Source: Bradyrhizobium sp. CB82
GTDB lineage: Bacteria > Pseudomonadota > Alphaproteobacteria > Rhizobiales > Xanthobacteraceae
Assembly (NCBI RefSeq): GCF_029714405.1
Contig: NZ_CP121650.1
Location: 8,623,001-8,687,000 of the forward strand
Reading direction: 5' to 3'
DNA length: 64,000 bases
In this document: piece by piece, positions 42,537-50,745 of the stretch
Position numbering within the stretch: position 1 is the first letter of the stretch
How the letters are laid out: every line of letters begins with the position of its first letter
Program-made: the position numbers and the translations under genes
Notes under the pieces: generated by a model
What the model was told of the DNA's origin: nothing
Database searches by the model: none
What the model saw: the letters and a program-made list of their open reading frames with translations, nothing else

Positions 42537-43439
42537 CTAGTTCCTGATGTCCATGGCGCTGCGCAGGCCGTCCGAAAGCAGGTTGAAGCAGATCGAGACC
42601 GCGAAGATCATCGCTCCCGGAAGGGCTGCGACCCAGGGGTTGACGTAGATCGCGGTGCGCAGCGTGTTCAGCATCAACCCCCACTCCGGCTCGGGCGGCT
42701 TCGTGCCGAGCCCGAGGAAGGAGAGACCGGCGGCCAGGATCATCGAGACCGAGATCAGGCTGGTCGCATAGACGAAGATCGCGCCCAGCACGTTGCCGAG
42801 GATGTGCACGCGCATGATGGTGAAGGGCCCCGCACCGGACGCCCGCGCGGCTTCGACGAAATCCATGTTGCGCACGCCGGTGGTGACGCTTTCGGCGACG
42901 CGGGTGATCTGCGGCACGAACACGATGGTGAGCGCCACGATGGAGTTGAGGATGCCGGCTCCGAGCGCGCCGGAGATAGCGATCGCGAGCAGCACGGAGG
43001 GGAAGGCGTAGAACACGTCGACGGTGCGCATGATCGCGGTGTTGAGCTTGCCGCCGACATAGCCGGCGACGAGACCCAGCGAGGTGCCGATGCCAAAGGC
43101 GAGGATCACGGGCAGAATGCCGACGACGAGCGACAGCCGCCCGCCATAGATCAGCCGCGCCAGCATGTCGCGGCCGAGCTCGTCGGTGCCGAGTGGATAG
43201 CCGGTCGTGCCGATGTGGCGCAGGCGGCGGATCATCGAGCCCTTGTAGGGATCCTCCAGTCCAAGCCACGGCGCAAGCAGCGCGGAGAGGAAGATCAACA
43301 GCAGCACCAGCGCGCAGGCCATGCTGACCTTGTCGCGCAGGATGCGGCGGCCGACGGTCGCCCAGTAGCCGCGCGCTTTTGTCACGGGTGCGGCCTGGAG
43401 CGCCGCATCGTTGATGGCTGACAACGGAAGCTCGCTCAT
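42537..43439 (-). CDS. peptide-type ABC transporter permease (DppC-like)
   Basis: This 300-residue permease has an N-terminal cytoplasmic extension, six membrane helices and the EAA loop EAARASGAGPFTIMRVHILG, which contacts the ATPase. The block HIGTTGYPLGTDELGRDMLA is the DppC-family hallmark before the second helix. It pairs with the DppB-like permease at 43649, from which it is separated by a family B repeat. Confidence 0.93.
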   Translation of the reverse strand: MSELPLSAINDAALQAAPVTKARGYWATVGRRILRDKVSMACALVLLLIFLSALLAPWLGLEDPYKGSMIRRLRHIGTTGYPLGTDELGRDMLARLIYGGRLSLVVGILPVILAFGIGTSLGLVAGYVGGKLNTAIMRTVDVFYAFPSVLLAIAISGALGAGILNSIVALTIVFVPQITRVAESVTTGVRNMDFVEAARASGAGPFTIMRVHILGNVLGAIFVYATSLISVSMILAAGLSFLGLGTKPPEPEWGLMLNTLRTAIYVNPWVAALPGAMIFAVSICFNLLSDGLRSAMDIRN

Positions 43440-43493
43440 TGCCGGGCTCCCGTTGCGTATTGGTGCAAACGGTACACGCCAAGGACGGGGTGC

Positions 43494-43620
43494 ACCTCGC
43501 CCGCTTGCGGGAGAGGTCGGCGCGCAGCGCCGGGTGAGGGGTCTCTCCTCTTGGAGGTTCTCGATTGCGGCGACACCCTCTCCCCAACCCTCCCCCGCAG
43601 GCGGGGGAGGGAGCGCGCTG
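43494..43620. repeat. intergenic repeat inside an operon, family B
   Basis: CGCCCGCTTGCGGGAGAGG and CCTCCCCCGCAGGCGGGGGA form the terminal stems with GGGTGAGGGGTCTCTCC between them. It lies between the two permease genes of one operon, so it will be transcribed and could fold in the mRNA. Confidence 0.75.
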
Positions 43621-43648
43621 CCTTCGCGGCTAAAGCTGCGCTCATCGG

Positions 43649-44602
43649 CTAGCCCCGCTTGATGCGCGGATCGATCGCGGCTTGCGCGATGTCGACCAGC
43701 AAATTGAGGAAGACGAAGAACAGGGCCAGCACCAGGATCGTGCCCTGCAACAGCGGCAGGTCGCGCTGGAAGATCGCCGAATTCAGCAGGAAGCCCGAGC
43801 CCGGCCAGGAGAACACGGTCTCGATCAGGATCGAGCCGCCGAGCATGTAGCCGAGCTGGAGGCCCATCACCGCGAGTGCGGTGGGCGCGGCGTTCTTGAT
43901 GACGTGGCGGAACACACCGGTTTCACGCAGGCCCTTTGCGCGCAAGGCCTCGACGAAATCCTGGCTGAGGATATCGCCGGTCAGCGCGCGCACCGTGCGG
44001 GTGACGATGCCCATGGGAATCACCGATGTCGTGATTGCCGGCAGCACGAGGTATTGCAGATGTGCCCAATCCCAGCCCCAGGTGCCGGAGCCGCCGGGAC
44101 CGGCGCCGACCGCGGGCAGCCAGTTCAGCTCGACCGAGAAGATGATGACGAGCAGCATGCCGAGCCAGTAATGCGGCACCGAGACGCCGGCGATGGCAAA
44201 GGATGTCGCCAGCTTGTCGATCCAGGTCTCGCGGAAATAGCCGGCGATCAGGCCAAGCAGGATCCCCATCGTGAAGCCGATGATTGCGGCAGCGATCGCC
44301 AGCGTCACGGTGTTGCCGACCGCGCGCATGACCTCGGCGAGCACGGGACGCCCAGTCGCTATCGAATTGCCGAGATCGCCATGCAGTGCGCGCAAGAGCC
44401 AGAGGCCGAACTGTACCGGCAGCGGCCGGTCAAAGCCGTAGGCCGCGCGGAGCTGCGCCGCGAGCTCCTGCGACGCATCGGCCGGCAGCACGGCGACGAG
44501 CGGGTCGCCCGGCGTGATGTGCACCAGCAGAAAACACACCAGCGCCACGCTGATGACGATGGGGATGACATAGACGATGCGTCTGGCGATATAGGCGAGC
44601 AC
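43649..44602 (-). CDS. peptide-type ABC transporter permease (DppB-like)
   Basis: This 317-residue permease starts at a GTG (MLAYIARRIVYVIPIVISVA) and has the DppB-like layout: a first helix, a periplasmic domain (PGDPLVAVLPADASQELAAQ), and five further helices. The EAA loop is EALRAKGLRETGVFRHVIKN. It pairs with the DppC-like permease. A family E repeat lies between this gene and the binding-protein gene upstream. Confidence 0.92.
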   Translation of the reverse strand: MLAYIARRIVYVIPIVISVALVCFLLVHITPGDPLVAVLPADASQELAAQLRAAYGFDRPLPVQFGLWLLRALHGDLGNSIATGRPVLAEVMRAVGNTVTLAIAAAIIGFTMGILLGLIAGYFRETWIDKLATSFAIAGVSVPHYWLGMLLVIIFSVELNWLPAVGAGPGGSGTWGWDWAHLQYLVLPAITTSVIPMGIVTRTVRALTGDILSQDFVEALRAKGLRETGVFRHVIKNAAPTALAVMGLQLGYMLGGSILIETVFSWPGSGFLLNSAIFQRDLPLLQGTILVLALFFVFLNLLVDIAQAAIDPRIKRG

Positions 44603-44636
44603 GTCGGTTACTCAGGTTGGTACGTAGACATCTCGA

Positions 44637-44724
44637 TCGTCATGGCCGGGCTTGTCCCGGCCATCCAATGCCTCTTGCTCCGTCATTCCGGGGCGATGCG
44701 CAGCATCGAACCCGCAATGACGGA
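44637..44724. repeat. intergenic palindromic repeat, family E
   Basis: GATCGTCATGGCCGGGCTTG with TCCCGGCCATCC forms a strong hairpin, and CCGTCATTCCGGGGCGATGC with GCAATGACGGAG forms a second. It separates the binding-protein and DppB-like genes within the operon. Confidence 0.75.
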
Positions 44725-44764
44725 GTGGAGGAAAAGCTGACGCATGGATCGAGCGACGGCCGCC

Positions 44765-46423
44765 TCACGGTGTCATCGACACCGGCGAGAAGTCGACGAA
44801 CCAGCTCTTCGGTTGCACGAAGCCCTTCACCCTCGGGCTCATGGCGCGCGGGGCGACGTCGTGGGCGACGTAGAGGAAGGCTGCGTCGTCGACGGAGGCC
44901 GCATGCAGCTCGGCGAGCGCGGCATCGCGCACGACGGGATCGAAGCTCTGCCGCGCCTTGGTGACGAGCTCATCGAACTTGGGATTGTTGATGAAGCCCC
45001 AATTGTTCGAGACCGGCGGCGCCATGCTCGATTGCAGGAAGCGCACCATCGCGAAGAACGGGTCCATCGCCGCGTAGGTCACATTGACGGCATTGGAGCC
45101 GTTGGCGGAAGGATCCTTCGCGCCACGCCGCCAGTTGTTGACCAGCGTATTCCACTCGATGACATCAAACTGCACGTCGAAATAACATTCGGCGAGAGCC
45201 TGCTGGAGATATTCGTTCATCGGCAGCGGCATCATCTGGCCGGAGCCGGACGCCGAGGTCTGCACCTTCACCGTCAGCTTCTTGCTTGGACCAAAGCCGG
45301 CCTCCTGCATCAGCTTCTGCGCGGCAGGCTTGTCGTACTTGATCTGGAAGGTCGGATTGCCGCGCCAGGGATGGCCAGGCTCAAAGGTTCCGGTCGCCGG
45401 CACCATGAGGCCGGCGAGCAGGCCATCCCTCAACCCTTCACGATCGACGCAGAGGTTCGCCGCCTTGCGTACGCGGATGTCGTTCCAGGGCGAGCCTTCG
45501 ACGCGCGAGAACTGCCACGGCCACACATGCGGCTCCTCATTGGCGTAGAGCTTGAAGCCGCGCTGCTTGATTTCGGGCAAAGCATCTGGCGCCGGCGCTT
45601 CAATCCAGTCGACCTGCCCCGCGAGCAATGCCGCCGTCCGCGCATTCGCCTCCGGCATCGGCAAGAGCAGCATCTTGTCGACATGGGGAATGCGGGCCTT
45701 GTCCCAATAATTGTCGTTCTTGACGAGCTCGAGCCGCTCACGCGGCGTGAAGCTCGCCATCTTCCAGGGACCCGTGCCGGAGGCATCCTTGGCGAACGTG
45801 GCCCAGGCGGCCTGCGATTTGGCCTTGGCGTCGGCGCCTTCGGCCGCGTCATAGAGTTTTTGCCACTTGGTCGGACTCACCATGAACAAATTGCTGAGAT
45901 TGATCGGCAGGAAGCTGTCCGGCTCCTTGGCGGTCAACTCCACTGTCATGTCATCAATCTTGCGCGCGGAGGCCAATGTCGGCATGCGCGACACGGTGAG
46001 GCCGACCTGGCTTGGATCGAATTGCGGCGCGTCCTGCTTCAAGACCTTCTCGACGTTCCAGACCACAGCGTCGGCATTGAACGGCGACCCGTCATGGAAG
46101 GTGACCCCGGGCCGCAGCTTGAACGTCCACTTCTTCTTGTCGGCATCATCGACCTTCCATTCGGTCGCAAGCCCCGGAATCAACACGCTCGCCTTGTCGG
46201 CCGATGACAGGTCCCACATCGTCAGCGCGTCATACATCGTGAGGCCGGCGAAACGATTGCCCTCGAAGCCCTGATCGGGCTGGCCCAGCGTGCGCGGAAT
46301 ATCGGCAGCGGTCATGCCGATGCGCAGCACGGTCTCGGCGCCGGCCGCCCCCGGCCAGGCGGCCACGACCGTGAGCGACAGCGCCGCAATCAACACCGCG
46401 CGCGTGTTTCTTTCGATAAGCAT
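44765..46423 (-). CDS. peptide-type ABC transporter substrate-binding protein (SBP_bac_5)
   Basis: This 552-residue periplasmic receptor has a signal peptide (MLIERNTRAVLIAALSLTVV, cleavage after AGA). The family 5 blocks include GLATEWKVDDADKKKWTFKL, RPGVTFHDGSPFNADAV and SGTGPWKMASFTPRERLELV. The ATG at 46423 starts the signal peptide. It is the first gene of the importer operon and is clearly paralogous to the divergent gene at 46623. The ligand is unknown. Confidence 0.93.
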   Translation of the reverse strand: MLIERNTRAVLIAALSLTVVAAWPGAAGAETVLRIGMTAADIPRTLGQPDQGFEGNRFAGLTMYDALTMWDLSSADKASVLIPGLATEWKVDDADKKKWTFKLRPGVTFHDGSPFNADAVVWNVEKVLKQDAPQFDPSQVGLTVSRMPTLASARKIDDMTVELTAKEPDSFLPINLSNLFMVSPTKWQKLYDAAEGADAKAKSQAAWATFAKDASGTGPWKMASFTPRERLELVKNDNYWDKARIPHVDKMLLLPMPEANARTAALLAGQVDWIEAPAPDALPEIKQRGFKLYANEEPHVWPWQFSRVEGSPWNDIRVRKAANLCVDREGLRDGLLAGLMVPATGTFEPGHPWRGNPTFQIKYDKPAAQKLMQEAGFGPSKKLTVKVQTSASGSGQMMPLPMNEYLQQALAECYFDVQFDVIEWNTLVNNWRRGAKDPSANGSNAVNVTYAAMDPFFAMVRFLQSSMAPPVSNNWGFINNPKFDELVTKARQSFDPVVRDAALAELHAASVDDAAFLYVAHDVAPRAMSPRVKGFVQPKSWFVDFSPVSMTP

Positions 46424-46622
46424 CGCCTCAATCCTCTTTCGGCTTTCGATGATTAATTTTGATGCAAACGTATGCAATGGCTATGCCAACGAGGAGTTTG
46501 TTCTTCAAATTGCCCCTGCGACGACAAGTCCTTGTGATGTTGCGCCGACGAAGGCGCCGGGCTGCCTATTCTGGCATCAAGATTGCAAGTTTGGCTCCAC
46601 ATTTTCCTTGGGAGCTCTGGTC

Positions 46623-48218
46623 ATGCGCAATCGAATCTCGACCTGTCTCGCCGTGCTTGCGCTGGCGTTCTCCGCAATCCCGGCGCGCGCCGAAACCGTG
46701 GTGCGTTACGGCATCTCGATGGCGGACATTCCGCTGACCACGGGCCAGCCCGATCGTGGCGCCGGCGCCTATCAGTTTACGGCCTACACGATCTACGATC
46801 CGCTCGTTGCGTGGGAGATGGACGTCGCGGAACGGCCGGGCAAGCTGGTGCCGGGGCTCGCCACCGAATGGAAGGTCGACGAGTCAGACAAGACCAAATG
46901 GCGCTTCACCTTGCGCAAGGGCGTGAAGTTTCACGACGGCAGCGACTTCAACGCCGATGCGGTGATCTGGAATCTCGACAAGGTGCTGAACGACAAGGCG
47001 CCGCAATTCGACAAGCGGCAGAGCGCGCAGGTCAAGACGCGCCTGCCTTCCGTTGCAAGCTACGCCAAGATCGACGACGATACGGTCGAGATCACCACCA
47101 AGACGGTTGATTCCTTCTTCCCCTACCAGATGCTCTGGTTCCTGGTGTCGAGCCCGGCGCAATATGAGAAGCTCGGCAAGGACTGGGACAAGTTCGCAAG
47201 CCAGCCCTCCGGCACCGGCCCATTCAAGCTGATAAAGCTCGTGCCGCGCGAGCTCGCGGAGCTAGCCAAGAACCCGGACTACTGGAACAAGAAGCGGATT
47301 CCGAAGGTCGACAAGCTCGTGCTGGTGCCGATGCCGGAAGCGCTGACGCGCACCAACGCGCTGCTCGCCGGGCAAGTCGACCTGATCGAGACGCCCGCAC
47401 CGGACGCCGTGCCGCAGCTCAAGGCCGCCGGCATGAAGATCGTCGACAACGTCACGCCGCATGTGTGGAATTATCACCTGAGCGTGCTGCCGGGCTCGCC
47501 CTGGACCGACATCCGCCTGCGCAAGGCGCTCAATCTCGCAATCGACCGTGATGCGGTGGTCGGGTTGATGAACGGGCTTGCAAAACCTGCGAAGGGCCAG
47601 GTCGATCCGTCGAGCCCGTGGTTCGGCAAGCCGACGTTTGAATTGCAGTACGACCTCGCTGCCGCGAAGAAGCTGGTCGAGGAGGCCGGCTATAGTAAGG
47701 GCAAGCCGCTCAAGACCACCTTCATCATCGCGCAGGGCGGCACCGGCCAGATGCTGTCACTGCCGATGAACGAATTCCTGCAGCAGAGTTTCAAGGAGAT
47801 CGGGATCGACATCGACTTCAAGGTCGTCGAGCTCGAGACGCTCTACACCCATTGGCGCAAGGGCGCAGCCGACGAGATGAATGCCGGCATCAGCGCCAAC
47901 AACATCGCCTATGTCACGTCCGACCCGCTCTACGCCATCGTACGCTTTTTCCACTCGGGACAGGTCGCGCCGGTCGGAGTCAACTGGGGCGGCTACAGAA
48001 GTCCGAAGGTCGACGCGCTGATCGACGAGGCCAAACAGACTTTTGACACTGCCAAGCAGGATGAACTGCTCGCGCAGGCGCATGCAGAGATCGTCGACGA
48101 TGCCGCGCTGGTCTGGGTCGTCCACGACACCAACCCGCATGCGCTATCGCCGAAGATCAAGCAGTTCGTCCAGGCGCAACACTGGTTCCAGGATCTGACG
48201 ACGATCGGCGTGGAGTGA
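46623..48218 (+). CDS. peptide-type ABC transporter substrate-binding protein, divergent paralogue
   Basis: This 531-residue protein has a signal peptide (RNRISTCLAVLALAFSAIPA, cleavage after ARA). It has the same blocks as its neighbour: GLATEWKVDESDKTKWRFTL, RKGVKFHDGSDFNADAVIWN and SGTGPFKLIKLVPRELAELA. GGGAG lies upstream of the ATG. It is read away from the operon, with 199 bases between the two starts, and has no permease of its own nearby. It may feed the same transporter with a second ligand. Confidence 0.92.
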   Translation: MRNRISTCLAVLALAFSAIPARAETVVRYGISMADIPLTTGQPDRGAGAYQFTAYTIYDPLVAWEMDVAERPGKLVPGLATEWKVDESDKTKWRFTLRKGVKFHDGSDFNADAVIWNLDKVLNDKAPQFDKRQSAQVKTRLPSVASYAKIDDDTVEITTKTVDSFFPYQMLWFLVSSPAQYEKLGKDWDKFASQPSGTGPFKLIKLVPRELAELAKNPDYWNKKRIPKVDKLVLVPMPEALTRTNALLAGQVDLIETPAPDAVPQLKAAGMKIVDNVTPHVWNYHLSVLPGSPWTDIRLRKALNLAIDRDAVVGLMNGLAKPAKGQVDPSSPWFGKPTFELQYDLAAAKKLVEEAGYSKGKPLKTTFIIAQGGTGQMLSLPMNEFLQQSFKEIGIDIDFKVVELETLYTHWRKGAADEMNAGISANNIAYVTSDPLYAIVRFFHSGQVAPVGVNWGGYRSPKVDALIDEAKQTFDTAKQDELLAQAHAEIVDDAALVWVVHDTNPHALSPKIKQFVQAQHWFQDLTTIGVE

Positions 48219-48271
48219 GGGAGGTACGCAAGCGCCTCAAATACCGCTGTCATCCCGGGGCGCGCGAAGTT

Positions 48272-48364
48272 GTAGGGTGAGCAAAGCGAGGCGTGCCCAC
48301 CTCTTGGATCGACGATGCTGAACGGTGGTGGGCACGGCGCAATTGCGCCTTTGCCCACCCTACG
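48272..48364. repeat. intergenic palindromic repeat, family D
   Basis: GTAGGGTGAGCAAAGCGAGG with CGTGCCCACC pairs with GGTGGGCACGGCGCAATTGC and GCCCACCCTACG. The other copy is at 8913-9001. It sits between the convergent binding-protein and cyclase genes. Confidence 0.78.
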
Positions 48365-48391
48365 AAACTCGGCCTATTCGCGCACAGCCTT

Positions 48392-50620
48392 CTACTTCGT
48401 CAGCAGCGCGTGGGCACCGTTCCAGTCGTCCGGCGGCGGGTTGGCCTGGTAATTCCTGATCCGCGCCTCGTAGAGGCGGAACAGCTTCTCCAGCGTGTCG
48501 GCGTCTTCGCTTCTGCGGCCGCGCTCGATCGCGTCCAGCGCGCCCTGCCAGTCGCGGCTGCGGTAGCAGGCGAGCATCTCGATGGTGATGTTGCGCAGGC
48601 GCTGGAAGGCCCCCGAATGCATCACGTCCTCGCGGCCGGCGACCGCATAGATCACCTCCGGCTCGGTCTTGCCCTTCACCATGATGAAGTCGAGTTCGAG
48701 GATCGCGAACTTGTCCTTGACGGCGAGCGCGGTCTTGGAGCCGACGATGATGGGGAAGCCGTAGTCCTTGGTTTGTCCTTCCAGCCGCGAGGCCAGATTG
48801 ACGCTGTCGCCGAGCACCGAATAGTTGAACTTCAGGTCGGAGCCCATGTTGCCGACCACGCCCATGCCGGTGTTGAGGCCGATGCCGACATTGAGCGGAA
48901 TATAGACGTGACCGCCCTCGGCCGCCTCCTGCTCGCGTTCCTTGTTGACCTCGTCGATCTTTTCCAGCATGTCGATCGCCGCCTCGCAGGCGTTGATCTC
49001 GTGCTGCTTGTCATCGAGCGGAGCGTTCCAGAACGCCATGATGGCATCGCCCATGTATTTGTCGATGTAGCCCTTGCGCGCCAGGATGGCGTTGGTGAGC
49101 GGCGTCAGGAAGCGGTTCATCAGCGCGGTCAACCCTTGCGGGTCGTGCTTGTAGGTCTCCGAGATGGTGGTGAAGCCGCGCACGTCGGAGAACATGATCG
49201 TCATCTCGCGCTCTTCGCCGCCGAGCACCAGCCGCTCGGGCGCCAGTGCGAGCTGCTCGACCAGCACGGGCGACATGTATTGCGCGAACTGGCCGCGAAT
49301 CTGCTTGCGCTGTTGCTGCTCGCGGACGAAGCTTGCGAAGATCAGCGTCAAATAGATCGCGGTGGTCGAGAGCAGCGGATAGGTGGGATCGATCAAGAGG
49401 CGATAGCGCACATAATAGTACCAGGAGAAGCCGATCAGCACCGAAGCAAACAGCGCGCCGACACCGACCAGCGTGACGGGCCCGAACTTCGGCGCGAAAG
49501 CGATCACCAGAATGCCCATGATCATGGCGGCGAAGAACTCGATCGCGATGCCGTAGTTCGGCTGCGCGATGATCGAGCCGGTCAGCGCGCTTTCCAGCAC
49601 CTGGGCGTGAATCTCGACGCCGGGCATGGCGGGATCAACCGGCGTCGTCTTGATATCGTTCAGCCCTGCTGCCGAGGTGCCAATCAGCACCAGCCGTTGC
49701 GCGATCCTGTCCGGCGCAACCCGCCCTTCCAGCACGTCAACCGCCGGCACATAGATCGAGGGGTCCTGCGGGGCGAAATGCACCCAGAGCTGACCGTTCT
49801 TGTCGGTTGGAATCGAAAAACCCTTCACGCCGACGCTGCGGATACCTTCGCGATCGGTCTTGACCAGCATGGTGTCGGAGCCGGACACCACGCGCAGCAT
49901 TTCGAGGGTCAGCGACGGCAGGATCAAACCCTGGGCTTGCGTGATCATCGGCGCCCGCCGGACGATGCCGTCGCGTTCGGGCTTGATGGTGAGCAGACCG
50001 CGGCCGGCGGAGGCCGCCTCGAGCACGACGGTGTTTCGCAGCAAGCCGGGAAATTCGAACAGGAAACGATGCGGATCTTCACCCAAGGTCGCTAGGCCGG
50101 TCTGCGGAAGCTTGTTGTCGAGTTCCGAGTTGCTGACCGGAAGGCCGGTCTCGCCGAGCACGACGCGGGAACGCTTCATCGCCTCGGCGAACATCTGGTC
50201 GTTGCTCGGCAGCGCCTTCAGCTTCTCGCGCGTCGCCTCGTCCAGGTTGCGGAAGGTCTCGACCGCGATGTCGGGATTGAGCCGATCGGGCTCCGGGAAC
50301 ATCACGTCGAAGGCGATGGAGGCGGCACCGAGCCGGGTCAGGTTGGTGACGAGGTCGGCGAGCTTGGTCCGCGGCCACGGCCACTGGCCGACCGCCTTCA
50401 AAGTGCGATCGTCGATATCGACGATCACGACAGGCCTTGCGGTCTTCTTGCGGGAGTCCCACAGCTGGTAGTGGTCGAAGGTGCGGACGCGAAGCTCCTC
50501 GACCGGTCCCGGATCGGCGATGCGCAGGGCGGCGAAGCCGACGAGCAGCGCAAGGCAGACCAGCCGCGCATAGCCGAACCTGCGCGCGAACCACCGCCGC
50601 CATATCTTGAGCCGCTTCAT
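48392..50620 (-). CDS. CHASE2-domain adenylate/guanylate cyclase
   Basis: This 742-residue membrane sensor has a first helix near residues 15-35 and a periplasmic CHASE2 domain to about residue 330 (RPVVIVDIDDRTLKAVGQWP and VLIGTSAAGLNDIKTTPVDP). Three membrane helices follow (about 355-440), then a class III nucleotide cyclase domain. The cyclase has the metal-binding aspartates in MFSDVRGFTTISE and DKYMGDAIMAFW, plus LNVGIGLNTGMGVVGNMGSD and YSVLGDSVNLASRLEG. It should make cAMP or cGMP in response to a periplasmic cue. It lies 125 bases downstream of the giant surface-protein gene on the same strand, possibly in one transcript. Confidence 0.93.
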   Translation of the reverse strand: MKRLKIWRRWFARRFGYARLVCLALLVGFAALRIADPGPVEELRVRTFDHYQLWDSRKKTARPVVIVDIDDRTLKAVGQWPWPRTKLADLVTNLTRLGAASIAFDVMFPEPDRLNPDIAVETFRNLDEATREKLKALPSNDQMFAEAMKRSRVVLGETGLPVSNSELDNKLPQTGLATLGEDPHRFLFEFPGLLRNTVVLEAASAGRGLLTIKPERDGIVRRAPMITQAQGLILPSLTLEMLRVVSGSDTMLVKTDREGIRSVGVKGFSIPTDKNGQLWVHFAPQDPSIYVPAVDVLEGRVAPDRIAQRLVLIGTSAAGLNDIKTTPVDPAMPGVEIHAQVLESALTGSIIAQPNYGIAIEFFAAMIMGILVIAFAPKFGPVTLVGVGALFASVLIGFSWYYYVRYRLLIDPTYPLLSTTAIYLTLIFASFVREQQQRKQIRGQFAQYMSPVLVEQLALAPERLVLGGEEREMTIMFSDVRGFTTISETYKHDPQGLTALMNRFLTPLTNAILARKGYIDKYMGDAIMAFWNAPLDDKQHEINACEAAIDMLEKIDEVNKEREQEAAEGGHVYIPLNVGIGLNTGMGVVGNMGSDLKFNYSVLGDSVNLASRLEGQTKDYGFPIIVGSKTALAVKDKFAILELDFIMVKGKTEPEVIYAVAGREDVMHSGAFQRLRNITIEMLACYRSRDWQGALDAIERGRRSEDADTLEKLFRLYEARIRNYQANPPPDDWNGAHALLTK

Positions 50621-50745
50621 ACCTGTTGGACTTCCCGTAACCCGATCAGGTTCGATCTTGGATCTTCGGGACGCAAATGGCCATGGCCGCAAGCGACGAT
50701 CTGGGGATTTTTTGCTGGCCTGTAGCCGGGGCAGCGAGGCCCGCG

